15,134 bases of DNA from JAHDFB01 sp964607315 (GTDB taxonomy: Bacteria > Bacteroidota > Bacteroidia > Chitinophagales > Saprospiraceae). Where the stretch lies: the NCBI GenBank assembly GCA_964607315.1, contig CAZSKA010000070.1:1-15134 (forward strand), in the 5' to 3' direction. The notes below the pieces were generated by a model. That model searched no databases. It saw nothing but the letters and a program-made list of their open reading frames with translations, and had not been told where the DNA came from. Each line of letters opens with the position of its first letter. The first letter of the stretch is position 1. Positions 1 to 6,734 of this stretch are shown here, piece by piece. A program made the position numbers and the translations under genes.

Positions 1-93
1 GAATAAAAATTTTAAAAAAATATTTTTCATTTCTGAACTTTTTTGTAATCCGGGTTTAGTCAGATTGTTTTAAAAATTATTATTTAAAAAATG

Positions 94-101
94 TATATTT
101 G
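94..101 (+). promoter_or_regulatory. Possible -7 promoter element upstream of the MerR-type gene
   Basis: TATATTTG matches the Bacteroidota -7 consensus TAnnTTTG at every fixed position. The nearest upstream TTG (65-67) leaves a 26-nt spacer, longer than usual, so the -33 part is not convincing. If real, the leader before the start codon at 277 would be about 170 nt. The region is very A/T-rich, so a chance match is quite possible. Confidence 0.3.
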
Positions 102-213
102 TTTACAAATGAAAATCAGCTAATTATAAATTTTAAATTTTGTATTCAGCTTTATTTATTTGCTCAGGACTTAATAGTCCAAATACTATACCAATAAATT
201 TTCCTGCGGATTT

Positions 214-231
214 TCTTGGAAATTTTCAAGA
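214..231. promoter_or_regulatory. Near-palindrome in the leader of the MerR-type gene
   Basis: TCTTGGAAA followed directly by TTTTCAAGA forms an 18-bp inverted repeat with one G/T wobble, centred about 54 nt upstream of the start codon at 277. There is no loop, so it fits a dimeric protein-binding site better than an RNA hairpin. MerR-family proteins bind such dyads and often regulate themselves, but no link to this protein can be shown from sequence. Confidence 0.25.
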
Positions 232-276
232 CAGCAAAAAAGAAAAAAAGAATATCTAAAGAGAGAATAACATAAG

Positions 277-621
277 ATGATGTCTATGCTAACAATACCA
301 GAGAATTTGACAAAGCTTTATTACTCCATAGGTGAGGTTTCAGAAATGCTTGATTTAAGTAATTCCCTAATTAGATATTGGGAAGGAGAATTTATAGAAC
401 TTAAACCAAAGAAGAATAGAAAGGGAGATCGACAGTTTACGCAGAAAGATATAGAAGTTCTAGTAAGTATTCATAGTCTTGTCAAAGAAAGAGGCTTTAC
501 GATAGAAGGTGCTAAGAAAGAGATGAAGGAAATAAATAAACGGAAGAAAAAGATTGCTCCTTTAGAGAAAAAATTAAAAGCAATCAGAAAAGAATTACTT
601 CAAATAAAATCTAAGCTATAA
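277..621 (+). CDS. Small MerR-family transcriptional regulator
   Basis: This 114-residue protein starts with a MerR-type winged helix-turn-helix at about residues 15-80. The recognisable parts are YYSIGEVSEMLDLSNSLIRYW, which holds the HTH and the Arg-Tyr-Trp of the second helix, and DRQFTQKDIEVL, the wing. A short lysine-rich helical tail (about residues 85-114, many KK/KE pairs) is probably the dimerising coiled coil. There is no C-terminal effector domain and no Cys cluster, so it is not a metal sensor of the MerR/CueR kind. Small MerR proteins of this size are common in Bacteroidota and mostly uncharacterised. Alternative ATG starts lie at 280 and 286, with no clear ribosome binding site to choose between them. 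It is a single gene convergent with thioredoxin. A weak A/T-rich hairpin (631-636 with 644-649, then TTTT at 654) may end it. The family call is firm; the target genes are unknown. Confidence 0.85.
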   Translation: MMSMLTIPENLTKLYYSIGEVSEMLDLSNSLIRYWEGEFIELKPKKNRKGDRQFTQKDIEVLVSIHSLVKERGFTIEGAKKEMKEINKRKKKIAPLEKKLKAIRKELLQIKSKL

Positions 622-740
622 ACCTACATTTTACAATAGAACTTTGTAATACGTTTTCTATTATATAATGTGGTCTCATACAAATTTAAAATAAGTGCAA
701 TTCTAATGCAGTATTGGTATCACTAATAGAAATAAAAAAA

Positions 741-800
741 GCGCGTGAATTATACTTCAAGTTCATCTCTCTCTTTATGACTTGAAATAAATTCACACAC
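741..800 (-). terminator. Probable terminator of the thioredoxin transcript
   Basis: Read on the minus strand, 800-777 and 766-741 form a long imperfect hairpin. The outer arm GTGTGTGAAT pairs with ATTCACGCGC using G-U wobbles, and an inner CTTGAA/TTCAAG block continues the stem. A run of seven T (plus coordinates 740-734) follows. This is the classic order for a factor-independent terminator on the minus strand. It lies more than 200 nt after the thioredoxin stop, so the GTTAGTTAG array would be inside that transcript's 3' UTR. Confidence 0.6.
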
Positions 801-808
801 TTTTAATC

Positions 809-826
809 TTTGGGCTTAAGCCCAAA
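809..826. repeat. Palindromic intergenic element, copy 1
   Basis: TTTGGGCTT joins directly to AAGCCCAAA, a perfect 18-bp palindrome that could fold with a TTAA loop. It lies between the convergent MerR-type and thioredoxin genes. On the plus strand an A-run follows rather than a T-run, so it is not a textbook terminator. Near-identical copies lie at 1943-1961 and 12286-12306. Confidence 0.75.
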
Positions 827-870
827 AAAAAATGCCCATAATAATATACACCTTTATGGTGATCTTAACA

Positions 871-991
871 GTTAGTTAGTTTGATATCCTATTTTGACAT
901 CTTAGTTAGTTAGCAAGATACCTAGTTAGTTAGATAGATATCTTTATAAGCATAATTCGTTAGTTAGTTAAAAAATCGCACGTTTAGTTAG
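871..991. repeat. GTTAGTTAG block array with 54-bp periodicity
   Basis: The 9-mer GTTAGTTAG occurs at 871-879, 905-913, 925-933 and 959-967, with a degenerate copy TTTAGTTAG at 983-991. Start-to-start distances are 34, 20 and 34 bp, so the array reads as two diverged copies of a 54-bp unit (871-924 and 925-978). Both copies also carry GATATC at offset 13 (883-888 and 937-942). The extended blocks, such as TTAGTTAGTTAG at 902-913, contain stop codons in all six frames. The array fills most of the 405-nt gap between two convergent genes. No gene is visible in that gap. Confidence 0.8.
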
Positions 992-1026
992 AACGTAAAA
1001 TAATTGCTAGTAAATATTGCATTAGT

Positions 1027-1347
1027 TTAGCTAGCCAATAAAGATTTTAAATTTTTAGAGATTTGCCTTTTTGAAGCCATCCCTACAGTTTGTCCTACTA
1101 ATTTCCCTTTCTGGAAATAAAGAAGAGCTGGAATACTAGATATTCTATATTTCATTGCAAGTTCTCTATTTCTATCAATGTTGACTTTGGCAATAACTGC
1201 TTCATCTCTGAATTCATTAGCGACTTCACTCAAAACTGGAGCAAGAGCTTTACAAGGCCCACACCAATCTGCATAAAAATCGACTAATACCACTTCATTC
1301 TTACTAATCGTGTTTTTAAAATCTGCTTTTTTAATTTGTTGTACCAT
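1027..1347 (-). CDS. trxA: Thioredoxin
   Basis: This 106-residue protein has the length and full fold signature of thioredoxin 1. The strand VVLVDFYADWCGPCK carries the redox-active WCGPC motif at about residues 28-32. The cis-proline motif SIPALL lies near residue 72, and FQKGKLVG matches the usual end of the central sheet. No signal peptide is present, so it acts in the cytoplasm as a general protein disulfide reductase, recharged by thioredoxin reductase, which is not in this window. It is transcribed leftwards as a single gene: the gene to its right ends with its own terminator (1477-1500), and a candidate promoter overlaps an inverted repeat at 1361-1385. Downstream lie the GTTAGTTAG array and a strong minus-strand terminator. 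Bacteroidota often carry several thioredoxins, so this need not be the main housekeeping copy. Confidence 0.93.
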   Translation of the reverse strand: MVQQIKKADFKNTISKNEVVLVDFYADWCGPCKALAPVLSEVANEFRDEAVIAKVNIDRNRELAMKYRISSIPALLYFQKGKLVGQTVGMASKRQISKNLKSLLAS

Positions 1348-1360
1348 AATCTCGCTATTT

Positions 1361-1385
1361 ATATACTACAAATATGTAGGTATAT
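1361..1385 (-). promoter_or_regulatory. Inverted repeat overlapping a candidate thioredoxin promoter
   Basis: ATATACTACA and TGTAGgTATAT form a 10-bp inverted repeat around AATA, with one bulged base. On the minus strand it contains CATATTTG (1369-1376), a 7/8 match to the TAnnTTTG -7 consensus, 21 nt before the trxA start codon. No clear -33 TTG sits at standard spacing. The overlap of dyad and -7 element would suit a repressor site. Confidence 0.35.
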
Positions 1386-1476
1386 GCAAGTAAATTTATA
1401 GCCGATTTAACCCGTTGCATTATCAATTTTTCCTAAAAGGGAGATTTTTGAAAAAATATTTGGAAGTAAAGGCAAA

Positions 1477-1500
1477 AACGGAGCGCCTGACTGCTCCGTT
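1477..1500 (-). terminator. Terminator after the small unknown gene 1556-1858
   Basis: AACGGAGC (1477-1484) and GCTCCGTT (1493-1500) form a perfect 8-bp, GC-containing stem around an 8-nt loop. On the minus strand the stem runs straight into a T-run (GCTCCGTTTTTGCC). It lies 56 nt past the stop codon of the 1556-1858 gene and separates it from trxA. Confidence 0.8.
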
Positions 1501-1555
1501 CCGTTTTCAATTGGGTAATGTTAATTCTTGAGGATCTCCTACTAAAATTCAATTA

Positions 1556-1858
1556 CTAGGATCTTCTTAATTGAATTTTCTCGAATAAAAGCTCTCGAAT
1601 TCTGCGCGGTTCTTCCGCAATAAAAATGTTCACTTTATCTTTTCTTGACACTACTTCTAAACCTACTTGTTGTAAGTCGAATACTGAATGTAGATTTACC
1701 GCTTTGATCTCATCGTATTCAAGATCAAATACCAAATCCGTCTTTGCAAAGTCATGCAAATGAAAGGTAAGTCTCTCATTTTCTAATTCAAGCTCACCTT
1801 GGATCTTACTAAATCCATCCCATAATATAGCGTGTAACTTCATATAGTAAAAATACAT
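1556..1858 (-). CDS. Small protein of unknown function, possibly PH/GRAM-like
   Basis: This 100-residue protein was not recognised as a named family. It appears to be mostly beta strand followed by one C-terminal helix (about residues 80-98, ending in KIQLRRS). The stretch LEYDEIKAVNLHSVF followed by VGLEVVSRKDKVNIFIA resembles the strand-turn-strand pattern of PH/GRAM-like domains, where an IPYxDI-type strand precedes a two-strand hairpin. This is inference from pattern only. It has no signal peptide or membrane span, so it is probably cytoplasmic. A second ATG at 1841-1843, giving MKLHAILWDG, may be the true start because the first five residues (MYFYY) look like read-through of an A/T-rich leader. 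The gene has its own terminator and no evident functional partner nearby. Confidence 0.65.
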   Translation of the reverse strand: MYFYYMKLHAILWDGFSKIQGELELENERLTFHLHDFAKTDLVFDLEYDEIKAVNLHSVFDLQQVGLEVVSRKDKVNIFIAEEPRRIRELLFEKIQLRRS

Positions 1859-1942
1859 AAGCTAATTGATGGATGCTTTGCTTACTTTTCAAGTGGTGGA
1901 ATTCATCTAGTAAATGGTAGAAAATAAGATTTGATTGATTTT

Positions 1943-1961
1943 TTTGGGCTTTAAGCCCAAA
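1943..1961. repeat. Palindromic intergenic element, copy 2
   Basis: TTTGGGCTT and AAGCCCAAA flank a single T. The element lies 31 nt past the stop codon of the sensor kinase gene. On the minus strand the stem is followed by more A, not T, so if it ends the kinase operon it is not by the standard U-tract mechanism. Sequence and placement at a gene end match the copies at 809 and 12286. Confidence 0.75.
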
Positions 1962-1991
1962 GCCTTAAAAAAAAATTAATTATAAAGATTC

Positions 1992-4847
1992 TTACTTCAA
2001 ACTTCCCTCTTCAGGCCCGCTATAGCGAATTCTTAAATTAACCCTTGTCCCTTGCCCCTCTTTATCTATGTGCATATTAAAATCTTCATTTTGAGTAGCG
2101 TTTATGTGTGCTAATCGTTTTTTAGTTATTGTTACACCTACTGACTTGTGTTTAGGACGCCTCGGAGCTTGTGTACCATCCCCATTATCAGAAATGGAAA
2201 CTTTTAATATGTCCTTATCTTTGGTGAATGCAATATTTATCTTTCCTCCCTCCATCTTTTTATGCATCCCATGGATTATTGCATTTTCAACAAATGGTTG
2301 AATTAACATAGGAGGAATAAAGACATCTTGTGTAAGGATATCATCTGCAACCTCTATCTCATACTCAAATGAATTATTTAATCTAAGGAGTTCCAACTTA
2401 ATATAATTATTTAGAATCCCTATTTCATTCTGTAAAGAAAGGGTCTTTGAGAGCGAAGCGTTTAGATTACCTCGAATTAGCTGAGCAAATCCCCCCAGAT
2501 ATTCCATTGCATTTTCTTTATCATTCTTCATGATAAATCCTTGTATAGAATTCAGACAATTAAATATAAAATGAGGATTCATCTGCGCCTGTAATGCTGA
2601 ACGTTCTAATTGATTAAGTTCCTCTTTTGTTGCATATTGTTCTTCTATCCTCTTCACTCTCATCCTGAAATATAAATAACCTCCTAGTGTTGCCAACAAT
2701 CCTAAAATTGCATAAAACCACCATTGACGCCAAAAAGGACCTATAACCTTTACTTGTATTGATAAATTATTTGCTTTGGTGCCATCTTGATTATATCCTT
2801 GAATTCTTAGGTTCGTTTTGCCTTCCTGGAAATATGCAATAGGAAGAGGATCTTGTATAGAAAAAAAATCAGTCTCTCCAGAAGAATTTTCAAAAGAGTA
2901 AAATCCATTTTCATTTGCTAAAATAGAATTCAATCCAAATTCAAGTTTTAACGGCGTATTATAGTATTGATATTTAAAGCAAGCAACATCATTCTTCATT
3001 TCATAAGGATAATTTGCATGATAAATAGACAATGTACTTTCATCTTCAGGAGCTATTATTTCAGATTCATGCACCATGTGTATTTCACTCCCAGATGTAT
3101 AAATGTAATGCCCTGCGAAATAAACTACCTTATATGGTTTCTTTGCATGGATAATTTTTCTTACTTCATTCGCCTCATTTACTAGATAAATCCCTTTGCT
3201 ATCCCATAGTAAAATCTCTTTTTCATTCTTAACATATGAGCCTTTAACTTCTATATTATCGAAAGCAACTTCCTTTTTTATTTCCTTTGTTAAATCTATC
3301 ACATGTAGATTATTGTTACTTAGAGCTATTACCTCATTTTCATTCCTTCCGTTTTGCAAATCATCAATAAATCTTTCAAAGTGATAATCTTTCGCATAGG
3401 CCTCATTATTTACTCTTAAAGTAGTTGTATTTGTAGAAATGGAATAGGATTTTTGTTTTATAAATGAATGCACATCATTAATATAAAAAGGAACATCCTC
3501 TTTTCTATTTTCATGTAAAAATATCTCATCCACAAATCCAGCTCCAGTAGCAAATATTTTCCCATTATGATAATGCAATTCATTCAGAGATTTAGGATAT
3601 TTATATTGAAACCTATCTTTCTTATTATTTAAATTCAATGATACAATTTCATCTGATGTTGCATAAATCAAGGTATCTTTTATTAGGATAATACTAGCCA
3701 ACAATTTCATCTTAGATTTATCCTCAGTGTGTATTAAATTAAATTTATCATCATAAATTTTAATATAATTAATTCGATCTGACAAGGCAAAATATGAGGA
3801 ATTATTGGCAACATAAATTACTTTAGAATTTGTTTCTTCTGTTCCTTTTAACAAAATTTCTGCCTCTAAAGCAGACTTAGAAATTTCTTGCATTGGAGCA
3901 TCAATCAAACCCAGTACTAAGGACTTATTCTTTTCAAATATCTCGAATACTGAATTACTATTCAATGTAACATTTGAATTGTCTTCTGACAATGAACCTA
4001 TGAATAACTCCTTTTTTATATCAAATAAAAGTACGCCGTGTTTACCCGTTGTTAATAGCAAAACATCTCCGTATTTAGTGACTTTACTAATAGTTAAATC
4101 ACCTTTTTGAAACTTGAATATTTCAGAACTACAAGGTTTTTTTTCATTGAGTTTGACTAAGCCAACAGGACTTGCTAACCAATAGTCATCAGCTATTTTT
4201 TCAAAATCAGAAACTGTGATATTTTGAATTTCTGATAAACAATCATCAAATGCTATTAACTGATGTTGGATTCCTTCTTTTTTAACTTGCCATTTTTCAA
4301 ACAAGGGTGCAAAAACCCAAGGGCCTGTAAGCAATTCATTTTCTCCTTCAATATAAGTTGCTACTGCAACCTCTTTTGTAAATTGATCTGTAAAAAGTCT
4401 TATGGCGAGGTCATCTAAATTGATTAAGAGAAGCTTCGTTTTAAATGCAAAAAGCAATTCATTATCTTTTTCAAAATAATGAATTGCTTTTAAGCCAGTG
4501 TTTAATGTATCTCCATTAAAAATAGGTTGAAAACAGTTAAAGCTATCTATTTTATGATCGTAATAGCACAAATATTCATAGGTAGTTGTCCATAATCTAT
4601 TTCGATTATCTTCTATTAATTCGCTTTGAACAAAAGTCCCTTTTAGACCTGAGCTTTCTTCTGATACTAGATAATCTGTTCTATTCTTTCCATCATAATG
4701 ATGCCACCCTCTACTACCATTCACCCACCAATTTTCTTGATCGGAAAACGAATAATAATGATATCTCCCTTCTATTGTACTAATGGGACTTTGTCCTGTA
4801 CTTATATAATAATTACATATTAAAATTAGAAATAGGAGATATTTCAC
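1992..4847 (-). CDS. LytS/YehU-type sensor histidine kinase with large periplasmic sensor
   Basis: This 951-residue membrane kinase is the last gene of a three-gene operon. A signal peptide (about 1-18, MKYLLFLILICNYY) precedes a roughly 680-residue periplasmic region. Fragments there such as NRLWTTTYEYLCYYD and YWLASPVGLVKLN suggest degenerate two-component-regulator propeller blades. The segment before the membrane ending in IGPFWRQWWFY matches the usual Y_Y_Y-domain-to-membrane junction. One transmembrane helix spans about 709-727, followed by a short coiled coil. The kinase domain is of the His_kinase (LytS/YehU) class: NPHFIFNCLNSIQ at 757-769 with phospho-accepting His759, the N box IPPMLIQPFVENAIIHG around Asn855, and DNGDG at 887-891 followed by GVTITKKRL. 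All catalytic motifs look intact. It presumably phosphorylates the LytTR regulator encoded first in the operon. The ligand is unknown; the poorly conserved blades suggest a specialised sensor. Confidence 0.93.
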   Translation of the reverse strand: MKYLLFLILICNYYISTGQSPISTIEGRYHYYSFSDQENWWVNGSRGWHHYDGKNRTDYLVSEESSGLKGTFVQSELIEDNRNRLWTTTYEYLCYYDHKIDSFNCFQPIFNGDTLNTGLKAIHYFEKDNELLFAFKTKLLLINLDDLAIRLFTDQFTKEVAVATYIEGENELLTGPWVFAPLFEKWQVKKEGIQHQLIAFDDCLSEIQNITVSDFEKIADDYWLASPVGLVKLNEKKPCSSEIFKFQKGDLTISKVTKYGDVLLLTTGKHGVLLFDIKKELFIGSLSEDNSNVTLNSNSVFEIFEKNKSLVLGLIDAPMQEISKSALEAEILLKGTEETNSKVIYVANNSSYFALSDRINYIKIYDDKFNLIHTEDKSKMKLLASIILIKDTLIYATSDEIVSLNLNNKKDRFQYKYPKSLNELHYHNGKIFATGAGFVDEIFLHENRKEDVPFYINDVHSFIKQKSYSISTNTTTLRVNNEAYAKDYHFERFIDDLQNGRNENEVIALSNNNLHVIDLTKEIKKEVAFDNIEVKGSYVKNEKEILLWDSKGIYLVNEANEVRKIIHAKKPYKVVYFAGHYIYTSGSEIHMVHESEIIAPEDESTLSIYHANYPYEMKNDVACFKYQYYNTPLKLEFGLNSILANENGFYSFENSSGETDFFSIQDPLPIAYFQEGKTNLRIQGYNQDGTKANNLSIQVKVIGPFWRQWWFYAILGLLATLGGYLYFRMRVKRIEEQYATKEELNQLERSALQAQMNPHFIFNCLNSIQGFIMKNDKENAMEYLGGFAQLIRGNLNASLSKTLSLQNEIGILNNYIKLELLRLNNSFEYEIEVADDILTQDVFIPPMLIQPFVENAIIHGMHKKMEGGKINIAFTKDKDILKVSISDNGDGTQAPRRPKHKSVGVTITKKRLAHINATQNEDFNMHIDKEGQGTRVNLRIRYSGPEEGSLK

Positions 4848-4856
4848 ATTGTCTCA

Positions 4857-5765
4857 TTATGGTTGTTCATCCCACGATGGAGGACATGGATTCGAATGTG
4901 TACTTGTTTGAGTTGAAGATTCATGTTCTCCATCTCCTCTTAGTAATGAATTCCTTCCCATTTTGCTAGGTTGTCCACACTTTTTACCATTTGATGGGAC
5001 TAAAACGATGTTATTTTTTAATGCCTTTTTACTTAAGTTTGAATCCTTACACAATCCCACAAGTCTATAAGTGAAATAATCTTTATTACAATTAATAGGT
5101 GGCCTAGATTCATTAGCATATGAAATAAAATTACCCATAGAGATCTTCGCTCCTACTATCCCAATGTATTCAGAATAATTTGCAATCAAGAATAAATCAT
5201 GTCTTGAAACAAAACCTTTATTAAAAATTGCTCCAGATGCATATTGAATATCTTCTTTGTCAAAAACACTCTGAGCTAAATCTAATTCCTTAGCCAAAAC
5301 TGCATTCTCTCCTGGGAATTCTCCCTCTTGGCTGAGGCTTATTAAAGAATATTCAAATAAAATTCCGAATTCTATTTCCTCTTTATATCCATTTTTATTT
5401 TCCACAACCCAAACAGGATGAAACGATAAAGTTGTAGGCGATGAAATAGATTTTTCACTAGGAAGATTCTCTAATGTAGATGGTTTAATTATATATCCAA
5501 CAAGTGTCTTTTTTTCCTTAGGTACACATCCAAATAAATTACATAAGATTTTTTTTAACCAATGATCTGAAGGAGATAAGGGACTAATATAATCGCAAAC
5601 TAAGCTTTCATCGCATGCAAAATCACTTTCACTATTTATATGTGAGATATTAATACCATCGTATTTTCTAAAAAGTAATTCACAAAATTCTACGCTTGGT
5701 TTAATAAGCATTTTATATGTATCATGGCCACATTCATTGTTAAGCTCATTATTTGCAGTTGGCAT
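4857..5765 (-). CDS. Cys-rich protein of unknown function inside a two-component operon
   Basis: This 302-residue protein was not recognised. It sits between the LytTR regulator and the sensor kinase with 9-nt gaps on both sides, so it is almost certainly co-transcribed with them. It has no signal peptide or membrane segment, which implies a cytoplasmic location. Ten cysteines (12, 28, 51, 57, 75, 80, 226, 239, 263, 294) are scattered, including CDESLVC at 51-57 and CNLFGC at 75-80; these spacings could bind metal or form disulfides, but no known zinc motif is complete. Residues from about 115 to 255 look like a folded alpha/beta core. The last 45 residues are rich in Ser, Thr, Gly and Pro and look disordered, ending in NPCPPSWDEQP. 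The context suggests a modulator or output of the signalling pair. A mis-assigned start is unlikely given the tight spacing. Confidence 0.8.
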   Translation of the reverse strand: MPTANNELNNECGHDTYKMLIKPSVEFCELLFRKYDGINISHINSESDFACDESLVCDYISPLSPSDHWLKKILCNLFGCVPKEKKTLVGYIIKPSTLENLPSEKSISSPTTLSFHPVWVVENKNGYKEEIEFGILFEYSLISLSQEGEFPGENAVLAKELDLAQSVFDKEDIQYASGAIFNKGFVSRHDLFLIANYSEYIGIVGAKISMGNFISYANESRPPINCNKDYFTYRLVGLCKDSNLSKKALKNNIVLVPSNGKKCGQPSKMGRNSLLRGDGEHESSTQTSTHSNPCPPSWDEQP

Positions 5766-5774
5766 CTTGGTTTT

Positions 5775-6506
5775 TTATTTAAATAGGTTTATAAATTCTT
5801 GTTTTCGTCTCCTTGCCAGTGGCACTTGGGTTCCATCAATCATTTCTATATATCCTCCATCCTGATTTACGAGCTGTTTTATGTGATGAATATTCACTGT
5901 ATGACTCGTATGAACTCTAAAAAATTGCTCCTTCGACAAAGCCTTTTCTATATCGCCCAATGGTTTACTTAAAACGATCTTTTCTCCATCTTCCATAAAA
6001 ACTGTGCAATATGAAGAAGAGGCTTCCAAACGAGCAATTCTCTCCGGTTTACACAATCTAATTCCTTTAGCCGTGTTTAGTGAAATACGTTTTGAAGTAC
6101 CCGTTTTAGAGGCAATATATTCATTTAATTTTTTGAATGAATGAGCAGATTGCTCACGTTTGTTTACCCTTGCAACTGCCTCAATCACAGTTTTAGGAGT
6201 ATATGGTTTCAATATATAATCTATTGCATCATATCGAAATGCATCTAAAGCATATTGATCATATGCGGTGGTAAAGATTACATGAAATTTTCGTTCTTGG
6301 ATTAAATCTAATAATTCGAAACTTAAGCCATCATCTAATTCAATGTCTAAGAATACAACATCAGGACGATATTCATTAATTGATTTGTATCCATCTTTTA
6401 TGTTTTCAGATATAGATACAACATTAATATCGTTGCAATAATCTTCTAGAATAGTGCTTAACAATTCAGAAGCGGCAGTTTCGTTTTCAACTATAATAGC
6501 TTTCAT
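5775..6506 (-). CDS. LytTR-family response regulator
   Basis: This 243-residue protein has a receiver domain (about 1-120) followed by a LytTR DNA-binding domain (about 138-240). In the receiver, the phospho-acceptor is Asp54 in VFLDIELDDG, the switch Thr is at 79-80 (FTTAYD) and the conserved Lys is 100 (YILKPY). The acidic pocket near the N-terminus reads VENE instead of the usual DD or ED, so one acidic position is Asn8; magnesium binding may be altered but need not be lost. The LytTR part has the typical LSKPLGDIEKAL and FFRVHTSHTVNIHHIK segments and ends in VPLARRRKQEF. It is the promoter-proximal gene of the operon with the Cys-rich protein and the sensor kinase, its evident partner. 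A perfect 33-bp box also found near the 193-residue gene lies upstream at 6617-6649, suggesting autoregulation. Confidence 0.95.
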   Translation of the reverse strand: MKAIIVENETAASELLSTILEDYCNDINVVSISENIKDGYKSINEYRPDVVFLDIELDDGLSFELLDLIQERKFHVIFTTAYDQYALDAFRYDAIDYILKPYTPKTVIEAVARVNKREQSAHSFKKLNEYIASKTGTSKRISLNTAKGIRLCKPERIARLEASSSYCTVFMEDGEKIVLSKPLGDIEKALSKEQFFRVHTSHTVNIHHIKQLVNQDGGYIEMIDGTQVPLARRRKQEFINLFK

Positions 6507-6578
6507 TTGGTATTTATCAAGTCTAATATACTAATTTATCTTAACTTTTCTGTAAAGCAAAGTTTTCAATTTCATTTC

Positions 6579-6586
6579 CAAAGTTA
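6579..6586 (-). promoter_or_regulatory. Candidate -7 element of the regulator/kinase operon
   Basis: On the minus strand this reads TAACTTTG, a full match to TAnnTTTG, 72 nt before the response regulator start codon. No TTG sits at standard -33 spacing, which would fit a promoter that needs an activator. The 33-bp repeat begins exactly 30 nt upstream of it, the same distance seen at 7351-7358. Confidence 0.45.
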
Positions 6587-6616
6587 GAATGCATTGTAAA
6601 TGTTATGAATATGAAT

Positions 6617-6649
6617 TTCTAAATGGTCGCATATTTCTATTATTCGGCT
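6617..6649. repeat. 33-bp direct repeat, left copy
   Basis: This copy runs from TTCTAAATGG to TATTCGGCT and is identical over all 33 positions to 7389-7421; the flanking bases differ at once on both sides. It lies upstream of the response regulator operon and just past the terminator of the 193-residue gene. It contains the partial dyad AAAT/ATTT around GGTCGCAT but no strong palindrome. It may be an operator shared with the second copy or one boundary of an inserted segment. Confidence 0.95.
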
Positions 6650-6681
6650 TTCCGATCATTAAAAATGCTATAAATAGATAA

Positions 6682-6719
6682 AAGTGGCAATTAATTTCAA
6701 GGCGAAACAATTGCCACTT
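6682..6719 (-). terminator. Terminator of the 193-residue gene
   Basis: AAGTGGCAATT (6682-6692) and AATTGCCACTT (6709-6719) form a perfect 11-bp stem, with a smaller TTTC/GAAA stem possible in the 16-nt loop. Read on the minus strand the hairpin is followed by TTTTATC. It starts 15 nt past the stop codon and isolates the 193-residue gene from the regulator operon. Confidence 0.85.
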
Positions 6720-6734
6720 AATAAAAACATCTAC

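Noticed and set aside
1..276. End of an upstream gene or a small RNA at the left edge
   Set aside because: The A/T-rich stretch shows only very short frames and no stable hairpin with a T-run; nothing beyond a possible -7 element and a near-palindrome can be supported.
871..991. CRISPR-like array from the regularly spaced GTTAGTTAG blocks
   Set aside because: Repeats are only 9 bp and spacers are uneven (34, 20, 34), and no cas gene is near; a duplicated 54-bp unit explains the pattern better.
2104..3384. Plus-strand open frames at 2104-2301, 2967-3185 and 3196-3384
   Set aside because: They lie antisense within the sensor kinase gene, have no family resemblance and no start signals, and are expected in A/T-rich complementary DNA.
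4586..4783. Plus-strand open frame opposite the start of the kinase gene
   Set aside because: Antisense to the well-supported periplasmic region of the kinase, with low-complexity sequence and no homology signal.
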